Source of the DNA: Roseobacter sp. MH60115
Lineage (GTDB): Bacteria > Pseudomonadota > Alphaproteobacteria > Rhodobacterales > Rhodobacteraceae
Reading direction: 5' to 3'
NCBI RefSeq assembly: GCF_015644665.1
Contig: NZ_JADOBQ010000001.1
Span: 930,001 to 994,000, forward strand
Length of the DNA: 64,000 nucleotides
The translations under genes and the position numbers were made by a program. The notes under the pieces are model-generated. The model worked only from the letters and a program-made list of their open reading frames with translations, did no database searches and was not told the origin of the DNA. This document shows positions 15,911 through 25,082 of this stretch, piece after piece. Every line of letters begins with the position of its first letter. Positions within the stretch are counted from its first letter, which is position 1.

Positions 15911-16355
15911 GCCGACGGGTATAGCCGCGCAATCCATGGAGTTACAAGGTGAAATCGACGCGACGCCAAAGACGTGTTTTCGGAGACACGCCTAATGTCG
16001 CTGCCGCCGTCGGTAACCTGTTCGCTGCTTGCGCGCATGGCGTGAAACCGTGCTTGCCCAAATGAGGCGAGGTTCCTGCCAAACACAACCGCACGCTTGC
16101 CCGAGCGGCATGGTCGCCACCCGAATATGGACATATCCGGAAAAGCGTCTCAGGCGCCGCCAAAGAGCCCGCGTGGGCAGGTTGCAGGTGCTTGACCGGG
16201 TCGTCTTCACGGCGCTCACCAACTTCGAAAAGCCCATGAAATCGTTCTTGAAAAAGCTTTGCGGATTCTGCGCAAAGAACCGGTGATTGAATTCCAGCGT
16301 GCAAAAACGGGTAATCCATGTTACAATTCAACCATAATTTGAAAAAGAGCTTTTT
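15911..16355. other. Region upstream of the RiPP operon
   Basis: 445 bp with no gene I can support; minus-strand frames (for example 15942-16331) lack an SD and family features. The final 80 bases are AT-rich (AACGGGTAATCCATGTTACA then TTCAACCATAATTTG) and probably contain the promoter of the operon. AAAAAGAGC about 8 bases before ATG 16356 is its SD. Confidence 0.4.
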
Positions 16356-16622
16356 ATGTGCCGACTTAAGACATCGACCTCACTGGTCCTGTTGTTAGCT
16401 GCAATTCCATCTTTCTCTGCAGCACATTCCACTCCCACCGGGCTGGATGTTCCTCAAGCCACGCAACGTCTCCAAGACGACCGAAACCTGTTGCGGGTGC
16501 GGTTGGAGACGGCTGCGGCCAAGCTGCCGGATGCCTCCGATGATCTGTCAGTCGCGCAATGGAATAATTGGAGCAACTGGTCAAACCTTTGGAACAACTG
16601 GAACAACTGGGCAAACTGGTAA
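16356..16622 (+). CDS. RiPP precursor with C-terminal Trp-X-Asn repeats
   Basis: 88 residues. Residues 1-24 look like a Sec signal peptide (basic start, TSLVLLLAAIPSFSAA). A polar middle (DVPQATQRLQDDRNLLRVRLETAAAKLPDASDDL) serves as leader. The last 20 residues are six Trp-X-Asn triads: WNN, WSN, WSN, one Leu, WNN, WNN, WAN, and a terminal Trp (Trp at 69, 72, 75, 79, 82, 85, 88). Trp-X-Asn is the substrate pattern for radical SAM enzymes that bridge an aromatic side chain to the third residue (three-residue cyclophanes, 'triceptides'). The layout recalls GrrA-type precursors, but the core has no Gly. The maturase is encoded immediately downstream. Confidence 0.85.
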   Translation: MCRLKTSTSLVLLLAAIPSFSAAHSTPTGLDVPQATQRLQDDRNLLRVRLETAAAKLPDASDDLSVAQWNNWSNWSNLWNNWNNWANW

Positions 16623-17824
16623 AGTCGCGGCAAACGCCGTCACTTCTGGTTCTGCAGCCGACGTCGTACTGTAATCTCGATTGCAGTTATTGTTATCTGC
16701 AGCATCGCGATGACCGTGCGCGGATGTCGGATGAGACGTTGCGTGCGATTGCCCGAAACATCATTGCCCCCTGTCCACCGGACGAGCGGCCCCTGGTGGT
16801 GTGGCACGGCGGCGAGCCGATGACGCTGCCTGCGGCCTGGTACGCGCAGGCTTTTGCTCTGCTGGAAGAGGAGGGCGGTGGGCCACCGCTGCGCCATGCC
16901 TTTCAGACCAATGCGGTGGGGGTGAACGCCTCATGGATCGACCTGTGGCGCACGTGGAAGGTCAACATCGGTGTCAGTCTTGATGGCCCTGCGGACCTGC
17001 ACGACAGCCGCCGACGGACACGGCGCGGAAAAGGGAGCCATGCCCTCGCTATGCGGGGTGTGTCCCGACTGCAGGAGGCTGGCCTGCCGTTCCATGTCAT
17101 AACCGTACTCACGGCGCAGAGCCTGTCGCGCGCCGACGACATCTATGATTTCTTCACCGGGCAAGGCATTCGAAATGTCGCCTTCAACGTTGAAGAGGAA
17201 GAAGGGCAGGAGGGGGGCAGCAGCCTGCTTGCGACCTCTCAGGTGGCAGCGGGCTACACGTCCTTTCTGAAGCAGTTCCTGCACCGGTGTGCCGTGGACC
17301 CCGAGCCTTTCCATTGCCGCGAAATCGAGGGGGTCAAGGGGCTGCTCGCCGCGCCGCATGACCAACGGGCTGAGAATTGGCAGGTGGACCCGTTTCGGAT
17401 CGTGACGGTCGGTGTGCAGGGCGGGCTGTCGACCTTTTCGCCGGAACTCATTGGTGCCACGGCCCCGGACTATGATGACTTTGTCTTTGGAAACGTTCGA
17501 GACGGCGGCGTGCAGAGCATGCGGGACAGCGATGCCTTTCGACGGGCGAGCGACGATATCGCCAGGGGCGTTGCGGCCTGTGCCGCTGAATGCCGTTTTT
17601 TCGAGGTCTGCGGCGGTGGTGCCCCCGCCAACAAGTATTTCGAGCTGGGCCGGTTCGACGGCACCGAAACGCTGCACTGCAGGCTGACCCGTCAAATCAC
17701 GCTCGAAACCGTCCTTGATGCCCTTGACGCCGGGGTTTTTGACCATTCATCGCAAGAAGGATTTCTCCATGACCGATCAGGATCCGCCGACCAACGCGCA
17801 AGAACAGGATCTGGGCAGCGATAG
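16568..17824 (+). CDS. Radical SAM/SPASM RiPP maturase (GrrM/XyeB-like)
   Basis: 418 residues with TTG 16568, or 411 with TTG 16589; both starts lie inside the precursor gene in another frame. No ATG, GTG or TTG occurs between the precursor stop and the catalytic motif. The [4Fe-4S]/SAM motif is CxxxCxxC (C35, C39, C42 in CNLDCSYCY). The radical SAM core continues with VVWHGGEPMTL, NIGVSLDGPADLHD and an RGKGSHALAMRGV stretch. A C-terminal SPASM-like Cys cluster runs from about 338 (CAAECRFFEVCGGGAPANKY) to HC near 380. It would crosslink the Trp-X-Asn triads of the precursor. Its end overlaps the next gene by 56 bp. Confidence 0.92.
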   Translation: MEQLVKPLEQLEQLGKLVKSRQTPSLLVLQPTSYCNLDCSYCYLQHRDDRARMSDETLRAIARNIIAPCPPDERPLVVWHGGEPMTLPAAWYAQAFALLEEEGGGPPLRHAFQTNAVGVNASWIDLWRTWKVNIGVSLDGPADLHDSRRRTRRGKGSHALAMRGVSRLQEAGLPFHVITVLTAQSLSRADDIYDFFTGQGIRNVAFNVEEEEGQEGGSSLLATSQVAAGYTSFLKQFLHRCAVDPEPFHCREIEGVKGLLAAPHDQRAENWQVDPFRIVTVGVQGGLSTFSPELIGATAPDYDDFVFGNVRDGGVQSMRDSDAFRRASDDIARGVAACAAECRFFEVCGGGAPANKYFELGRFDGTETLHCRLTRQITLETVLDALDAGVFDHSSQEGFLHDRSGSADQRARTGSGQR

Positions 17825-20800
17825 CGTCGTCACTGGCGCTGGAGAAAAACCCAAGGAGCCGGAGGAGGCCCCAAAGCGCTCGGTCTTGTCCAGGCTCTAC
17901 GGCACGCTGGCGGGAGTTGTCCGGCCAACCCTGCCGGGTGTTATTCTGGTCTGCGTGATCGTCTTGATCATGGCGGTCTGGCAAGGGGAATGGACGCAAT
18001 GGCCCGACAAGATCCGCAAGATGGTCACGGCCGGTCGGGCCGCTGTCTCTGATCCTGTCTTGCCGGGGGTTCTGTCGATTGAGCCGCCACAGCTTTATAC
18101 CCGCGAACGTCTGGTCAACGACCGCTTCCGGCAGGCCAACTGGCTGGAAGAGCAGCTGGCGAAAACCAAGGAGGAACAGACCGTCACCCCGGTGTCGCGC
18201 GAGCAGCGCTCGCAGAGCCTGGTTGCGACGCTGATGGGGGCGACCCAGGAGCCGCAAGACCAGAACCAGACGACTGCCGCAGATCCCGTACCCGTCAGTG
18301 CGCTGCAGCAGTTGGGCGCGGTTGACAAGATGCGCCTGCGTCTGCGGACCGATCTGATGGATACGTTGCTGGATGACGGCCATGATCTTGAAGGCAACAC
18401 ACTCTACCGGCTGAACTTTGACGCGGTCGTCATGCCTCTGATCAACCGGCGCAGCTATCCAGGCACGGCGGTTTTCATCATCGAGGCCCGCGATCCCTAT
18501 GCCGAACTCGAAGAGAAATGTGTCGGCACGGAAGACGATGCCGTGTGCACCGACGAAAAGGCGATGATCGAGCAAAGGCGCATTGTCGATGACGTGGAGC
18601 TGCTGCGCGGGTGGCAGCGGGAAATCCAGCAGTTCCTGACAAAGGTGCTGGATGCCCGGATCGAGGCCTTCCGCCAGAACGGCCGCCTGCACAATCCCGT
18701 CGACCCGAAGGAAAACATTGCGCTGGACTGGTTCTTGCGGCGCGAGCTGATTTCAGCGTTCTTTGGCGCGGTTGTCTACGACCCGGAGGTGTTGTCGATA
18801 TGCCGCGAACGGCGTTTGGTGCCTGCAAAAATAACCAGTTCCAATCAGTTGGCGCCGGGTTGGGCGAGCGCCTGTCAGAACTGGATTGCCGAGACCATCG
18901 GTTTTGACTGGCGTACGGACAACCATGTGCCGACCGTGAATGCCTCTGACGCCTTGGCGCCGATGGTGCAGGCGGGTTTTCGCAAGGCGATCCGGCGCGC
19001 GCATTACATTAACACCGTGCTGGCCATTGAAGGGCAGATGTCCGTGCAAAAGCTGCAAAACAGCGCGCGGCCTGCACAGGCCAGCCAGCAGAACACAACC
19101 GGTGGCGACGGGTCGTCTGACGGCAGCATTCAGTGTGCCGCCGCGCAGCAAGGCGGCGCGCTCATCGATTGCCCGCAACAGGCTGTGCAAGAAGTGAAAT
19201 CGCCCCCCCCGATGGACGTGGGTTCCATGCCGCAGGACGAGGATTACAAGCAGGCGCTGGTGCGTCTGATCTCGGTCTGGCAGGGCATGGAGGAGTGGGG
19301 CCGCGAGGTGCAATTCGGTGCGATCATGCAGGCAGCCTTTGATCCTCAAACGCGCGAGACGGCGACGGTCCCGGCGAAAAGCCAGGTCGCTGTGCCTGTC
19401 AAATCCCGGCTGCTGGCGGCGCTTTCCAAGTTCGATGCTCATCTGCCGTCTGAAACAGATATCACCAGCCTGCGCAAAAGACTGCGGGAGGAGGGCACAC
19501 AGAATTTCGTGCTGGTCCGTGGCCAGGCGACAATCCATCCGCAGCTGCGCTCATCCGTCGAGCAATGCCCTGAACGCACCGACTATACCGCGCAATCGGT
19601 CGTGGGGGCCTACAAATGCCTCTTCATGCGCAGCGAAGCGGGCCGCGCCTCCAACGCGTTGATATCGCATTTCCTGCTGGCGCGCTTGCAAGAAGAACTG
19701 CCTGTCTACGACCGTGAAAGCCGGTCCATTCGGGATTTTCTGGACATTTCGCTGAAAGGATGCAGCACCACGGGATGCCGCATCCAGGTGTCGCAATACA
19801 AGGACCTGCCTGGCAATGAAATCTTTGGTGCCCGCGAGGCGGGGTTCCTGCCAGCCGTTTCGAGCCGTGCCAACAGAGCGCGCGGCGAGATTATCCCCGC
19901 CCGCGTCTATGATGTGATCGACGAGTTCAAGGTCGGCGGTGGTGCTGTCTGGGCCGGGGGCAACTGGAAACAGCGTCTGACGGCGAATTGCATTGCCAAG
20001 AACGTCAGGATGCACACGATCCGGCTGACGGATGCGAAACTGAAAACCGCTCTGCAGATCGTGGATCAGAACCTGTCGCCGGATCAGACATCAAAAGGGT
20101 GCGAAAAGCGCGCGCTTTCCTACGAAACCCGTGAACGGCTCGAAATGACCAAATACTGTCTCGACCTTGCGAGACGCCATGCCAATCATCACGAGGCGCG
20201 GACCGAGATTTACCTGTCGTGCATGCTGCGCGACTGGATCAACACGCAGCGCAGCGACGTGACGGTCTACGCCGTAAGCCCGCGCGCCGGGGACGGGGAC
20301 GATCTGGCGCACCGGATCGACGCGGCATCGGCTCAGATTGGTGCCGCTCTGCCTGCCAATGCGCCGCTGAGCGGTCAGATGAACCTCGCGGATGTCAGAA
20401 GCAAGGAGCAGGTCATCAGCAACCCGCGGGTGATCGGCTTCAGCCATTTGCCGGGGTCTGATCAGCAGGACCGTAACAGGGGCAAGAGCTCTACGGATCG
20501 GGCCACATTCGGATGGGCCATCCGGCCGCGACGGCTGAGCACAACGGGCGGGTATCAGTCCAGCCACCACCGTCTGTCTGCGGTGATCAGCCTGCCCAGT
20601 TGGTGGAAGCGGGTGGATTTCGATGTCCGGGCCTGCTGGGTGCAGCCCCCACATGTCAATTCGCCCGCGGTTGATTTCACCAAACTCTGTCGGGGCGATC
20701 CCGCTGCCGCGTCAGGTCAAACGGATGTGATCATGCCGTCGATGCGGCAATTCCGCCGTCACTTTGAAATCAAACTGCCACGGCGGGTCGAAGAGATCAC

Positions 20801-21293
20801 CGCGCGGTTCAATTTCGATTTCATCCGCGCGCCGTATTACTACCGGGAGTTCGATCAGTATGTTCAGCGCTATCCGCAAATTCTGTCGCTTGAGGCGGGC
20901 CGGCCGGGCAAGTTGGTCTTGCAGGGTGAGCGTCTGTGGCGCGGCACGGTTGTCACGGTCAACAACCAGAGCGCGGACAGCATTGTGGTCCTGCCGGACA
21001 TGAAAGGGGTGGTGGCCCATTTCAAATGCATTCATCCGCCCGACGGGATGTTTCACTTCAAGAAGTTCGACGAGAATTTGAAGATTGCCGACGCGGCGCG
21101 CGCTGCCGCGGCAAAGCAGGATGATGGGTCGGGAGGGCCACCGCCCTCCAATGCGCCCGGACGCGCGCCAAGCGTGCCGCTCTTTGTCTGGACCTCGGAA
21201 GGCGGGACAACGGACAAGCAGGTCGAAGTCCATCCCTTCGTGCAGCGCTGGACTGACGAGAGACCTTGCTGGCTGGACGCGCCGGAGCCTTAG
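17769..21293 (+). CDS. Large membrane-anchored periplasmic protein of the RiPP operon, unknown
   Basis: 1174 residues from ATG 17769, preceded by AAGAAGGATTTCTCC and lying inside the end of the maturase gene. A polar cytoplasmic N-terminus with basic residues (KRSVLSRLYG) leads to one membrane helix (about 54-71, PGVILVCVIVLIMAVW), so the remaining 1100 residues should be periplasmic. That part is Cys-rich (for example KCVGTEDDAVC, GCSTTGCR, CEKR...YC). It has a Gln/Gly-rich linker near 445-470 and a late beta-rich segment (GRPGKLVLQGERLWRGTVV). I recognise no enzyme, protease or transporter motif. Operon position suggests handling, sensing or display of the exported peptide; this is inference. 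Confidence 0.85.
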   Translation: MTDQDPPTNAQEQDLGSDSVVTGAGEKPKEPEEAPKRSVLSRLYGTLAGVVRPTLPGVILVCVIVLIMAVWQGEWTQWPDKIRKMVTAGRAAVSDPVLPGVLSIEPPQLYTRERLVNDRFRQANWLEEQLAKTKEEQTVTPVSREQRSQSLVATLMGATQEPQDQNQTTAADPVPVSALQQLGAVDKMRLRLRTDLMDTLLDDGHDLEGNTLYRLNFDAVVMPLINRRSYPGTAVFIIEARDPYAELEEKCVGTEDDAVCTDEKAMIEQRRIVDDVELLRGWQREIQQFLTKVLDARIEAFRQNGRLHNPVDPKENIALDWFLRRELISAFFGAVVYDPEVLSICRERRLVPAKITSSNQLAPGWASACQNWIAETIGFDWRTDNHVPTVNASDALAPMVQAGFRKAIRRAHYINTVLAIEGQMSVQKLQNSARPAQASQQNTTGGDGSSDGSIQCAAAQQGGALIDCPQQAVQEVKSPPPMDVGSMPQDEDYKQALVRLISVWQGMEEWGREVQFGAIMQAAFDPQTRETATVPAKSQVAVPVKSRLLAALSKFDAHLPSETDITSLRKRLREEGTQNFVLVRGQATIHPQLRSSVEQCPERTDYTAQSVVGAYKCLFMRSEAGRASNALISHFLLARLQEELPVYDRESRSIRDFLDISLKGCSTTGCRIQVSQYKDLPGNEIFGAREAGFLPAVSSRANRARGEIIPARVYDVIDEFKVGGGAVWAGGNWKQRLTANCIAKNVRMHTIRLTDAKLKTALQIVDQNLSPDQTSKGCEKRALSYETRERLEMTKYCLDLARRHANHHEARTEIYLSCMLRDWINTQRSDVTVYAVSPRAGDGDDLAHRIDAASAQIGAALPANAPLSGQMNLADVRSKEQVISNPRVIGFSHLPGSDQQDRNRGKSSTDRATFGWAIRPRRLSTTGGYQSSHHRLSAVISLPSWWKRVDFDVRACWVQPPHVNSPAVDFTKLCRGDPAAASGQTDVIMPSMRQFRRHFEIKLPRRVEEITARFNFDFIRAPYYYREFDQYVQRYPQILSLEAGRPGKLVLQGERLWRGTVVTVNNQSADSIVVLPDMKGVVAHFKCIHPPDGMFHFKKFDENLKIADAARAAAAKQDDGSGGPPPSNAPGRAPSVPLFVWTSEGGTTDKQVEVHPFVQRWTDERPCWLDAPEP

Positions 21294-21547
21294 GCGATTG
21301 GTTCCGGTAGACCGCGCTTGACCGGTTTGGCCTCGGCACCACGGGCATCAGGCTGGTTTCCGTCAGCATGCGGCGGTCGGGTAGGGATGGCGCCGATGAG
21401 CCCGCGCGTTAGGCGCCGGTCCGCCAATGCGCGCAGGACTTGGGACCGTTGCAGCCACATGTGATTGCCGTCCTACGGGCGACGCCCAAGACTAGCCGTG
21501 TCGCTGGCAGGCAACGGCCTTCGCAAGCGCTCAGGCACAGCGCTTTG

Positions 21548-22606
<1,059 letters not shown>

Positions 22607-22608
22607 CA

Positions 22609-23877
22609 TCAGGAGGCTCCTTTCGGTCGTGTCGGTGAGGCCCAGCACAGCCAGACGGCCGCGGTCCAGGTAAAGGTGCCGCCACCGGCCGCATCCCCGG
22701 TTATCGGGTCGAAGTATTCGGCAAAGCCGTGTTCCCTGATGAGGTCGGCGGTTGTTTTGCGCAGTGCCTCGGCCCGGTCGTTGAGCCCGCGTTCTTCAAG
22801 TCCGATCCCGATCAGCGCGTTCATGACCCCCCAGGTCGGCCCGCGCCAGTAGCGTTTGGCGTCAAACCGTTCGGAACTGGGATCATGACTGGGAACAGGA
22901 TACCTGCAGATCGAGGCGATGCGGTCGTATTGTGCCTCCATGCCGGGGTGATCCAGGCCGGCGTACCAGTTGAGGAACGACGCGTTCGACACACAGCCGG
23001 ACCATTCGCCCGAGCGCACATCGCGCGCGTCATAGCTCGCAAGCTCAGGGTTCCAGAGGGTTTCTGCCCCGACCTCCAGCACCTCGATGGCGGCCTCGAT
23101 GCCGCTGACATCCTCGCCAAGCGCCTGTCCCAGAACGGCCAGATCGCGCTGCGCCCGGAGCAGGGTGAAGGTCATCGTGGGATCGGCGACCCGGAACGGG
23201 TTCTGATCCAAAAGCGCGGCTTCGTCCCACTTCAGCCGCCGCCCCAGCTGCACCAGCCAGATGTACCTGTCGTAGTCGTATTTCGTGGGCCGCATCGCAG
23301 GATCGACGTGGGAAGTGTCCCGGCGCGTGTATTCACCAACCCCCGTCGGGTCGATCCCGGCCATCGCGCCATCCCAGTCAGGCGTGTTGTCGCGCCCGGC
23401 TTCCCAGGGATGCGTGATGCAGACCGCACCTTTGTCGAGACGCCAGTCCATGAACCACTGGTGCCACGCCACCATCCTTGGAAAAAGACGGGCCAAAGCC
23501 GGGCGGCTGCCTTCGGGGTCAATCTCGTAGATCCGGCGCGCAAAGCTGGCCGCCACCGGCGGCTGGCTGATCCCCGAGGAGGCCACCGGTCCGGTCCCGC
23601 CCCAGATGTCCGGGCCGGGGAAATAGCCCGGGTCCGGGCGGTGAAAGAGGATATGCGGCACCATGCCGTTGCGCCACTGACCGGAAAACAATGTCCCGAT
23701 TTCATCCCAGGCCCGTGCAACATCGAAGGTGGCAAACCCCCAGGCGGCGAAGGCACTGTCCCAGTTCCATTGGTAGGGGTAGAGACCGGCTGTGGGCACG
23801 GTGTAGCCGCCACGGTCATTGCCCCGCAGAATGGCGCGCGCCTGTTCATCCATATTCGGCGTTCTATGCGTATTCAT
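22609..23877 (-). CDS. GH63-like glycosidase (mannosyl-/glucosylglycerate hydrolase type)
   Basis: 422 residues, an (alpha/alpha)6-barrel type protein. Family-like segments are [71 protein letters not shown] and [18 protein letters not shown], as in GH63 mannosylglycerate/glucosylglycerate hydrolases and related GH63 enzymes. There is no signal peptide, so it acts in the cytoplasm on the imported sugar. It sits between the second permease (ATGA overlap) and the ATPase gene, which argues for degrading the transported solute. Other GH63 or GH15-like glucosidase activity cannot be excluded. Confidence 0.75.
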   Translation of the reverse strand: MNTHRTPNMDEQARAILRGNDRGGYTVPTAGLYPYQWNWDSAFAAWGFATFDVARAWDEIGTLFSGQWRNGMVPHILFHRPDPGYFPGPDIWGGTGPVASSGISQPPVAASFARRIYEIDPEGSRPALARLFPRMVAWHQWFMDWRLDKGAVCITHPWEAGRDNTPDWDGAMAGIDPTGVGEYTRRDTSHVDPAMRPTKYDYDRYIWLVQLGRRLKWDEAALLDQNPFRVADPTMTFTLLRAQRDLAVLGQALGEDVSGIEAAIEVLEVGAETLWNPELASYDARDVRSGEWSGCVSNASFLNWYAGLDHPGMEAQYDRIASICRYPVPSHDPSSERFDAKRYWRGPTWGVMNALIGIGLEERGLNDRAEALRKTTADLIREHGFAEYFDPITGDAAGGGTFTWTAAVWLCWASPTRPKGAS

Positions 23878-25082
23878 CCCTTTACGCTCCCTGCAGTTAG
23901 ACCTTTGGTCATGAATTTCTCCAATCCGAGGAACAGGACCATGACGGGCACGGTGGCGATGACGGCGCCGGCCATCAGATGTTCCCGGGGGATTTCCGAG
24001 CTGTTGAGCATGGCGACGCCGCGCGTCAGCGTGAATTTCGACGGATCATCCAGCAGCATGAAGGCCAGAAGGAATTCGTTCCAGGCGATCATGAAGACAT
24101 AGAGGCTGACGGAGGCGAGCGCGGGCAGGGCCAGGGGCAAGGTGATCTTCCAGATGACCTGCAACCGGTTCAGCCCGTCCATCAGCCCGGCTTCCTCCAC
24201 CTCCGGCGGCAGTCCGCGAAAGTAGCCCTGCAGCATGTAGAGCGCCACGGGGATCGTCGTGACCGGATAGATCATGACGATGCCGAGCACGGTATTGCGC
24301 AGCCCGGTGACTGAAAAGGCGATGTATATGGGCAGGGCCAGCACGATCATCGGCACCATGTAGATGAGCAGGATCGAGCGTGAGAAGGCCTTCTGGCCCC
24401 GGAACCGCAGCCGGGCCACCGCGTAGGCGCCCGGAATGGAGAAGGCGAGCGTGATGAAAACCGTAAGCACCGACACATAGAAGCTGGTCCACATGTAGGT
24501 GCCGAAGTTAAAGTCGCGGAAGAGTTCGTGATAACTGCGAAACAGCGCCCATCCCTTGTCGAGGTCCAGCGAGAAGTCGAGCGGGTTTTGCAAGAGGGCC
24601 GACTGCGATTTGAGCGAGGTCATGACCATCACGTAGAAAGGGATCAGCACGATCGCGGTGAAGAAGATGTAGCCAAAGCCGGTGAGGAACCGGATCCACG
24701 CCTCCTCCATCTCGTGCCGGGTCAGCGGTCCCATGGGCACATCCTCCATGATTGCGACCATGGACCAGCCGATCACCAACGCGAGGAGGACGGCGGCGAT
24801 GCTTTCGGATGTCGCCGTGCTCTCCATGACCATGGGGCCCAGGCCGATCAGGGTCAGCATGAAAACCGGTGCGGCGATCATTGCGATCCTGATCTTCCTG
24901 TCGTGCGCAAGTGCGGCGACCACACCCGATGCCGCCCCCACGATCAGCGAGATAATCAGCGCGGGGCGAAACGCATCGCCCGTCGCAAAGGAAAGCGTGA
25001 TCGAGACCGTCGTGGCGAGGATAAAGAGCCACAGCGCACCGATGAGCGGCCCGGTGACGTAGCCAAAACGCAGGACCCTCAT
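23874..25082 (-). CDS. Sugar ABC transporter permease (MalG-like) with extra N-terminal membrane segments
   Basis: 402 residues; MalG-like permeases are usually about 280-300. The C-terminal 280 residues are a standard CUT1 permease, with FFTAIVLIPFYVMVMTSLKS and the EAA loop EEAGLMDGLNRLQVIWKITLPLALP. The first 120 residues add about four hydrophobic segments (ALWLFILATTVSITLSF; LIISLIVGAASGVVAALA; IAMIAAPVFMLTLIGLG; AVLLALVIGWSMVAIM), not part of the usual fold. It overlaps the neighbouring permease gene and the glycosidase gene by 4 bp each. Confidence 0.92.
   Translation of the reverse strand: MRVLRFGYVTGPLIGALWLFILATTVSITLSFATGDAFRPALIISLIVGAASGVVAALAHDRKIRIAMIAAPVFMLTLIGLGPMVMESTATSESIAAVLLALVIGWSMVAIMEDVPMGPLTRHEMEEAWIRFLTGFGYIFFTAIVLIPFYVMVMTSLKSQSALLQNPLDFSLDLDKGWALFRSYHELFRDFNFGTYMWTSFYVSVLTVFITLAFSIPGAYAVARLRFRGQKAFSRSILLIYMVPMIVLALPIYIAFSVTGLRNTVLGIVMIYPVTTIPVALYMLQGYFRGLPPEVEEAGLMDGLNRLQVIWKITLPLALPALASVSLYVFMIAWNEFLLAFMLLDDPSKFTLTRGVAMLNSSEIPREHLMAGAVIATVPVMVLFLGLEKFMTKGLTAGSVKG

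Noticed and set aside
16029-16286. Plus-strand frame of 85 codons before the RiPP operon
   Set aside because: No SD, odd composition and no similarity to a known family; the mirror frame is equally open.
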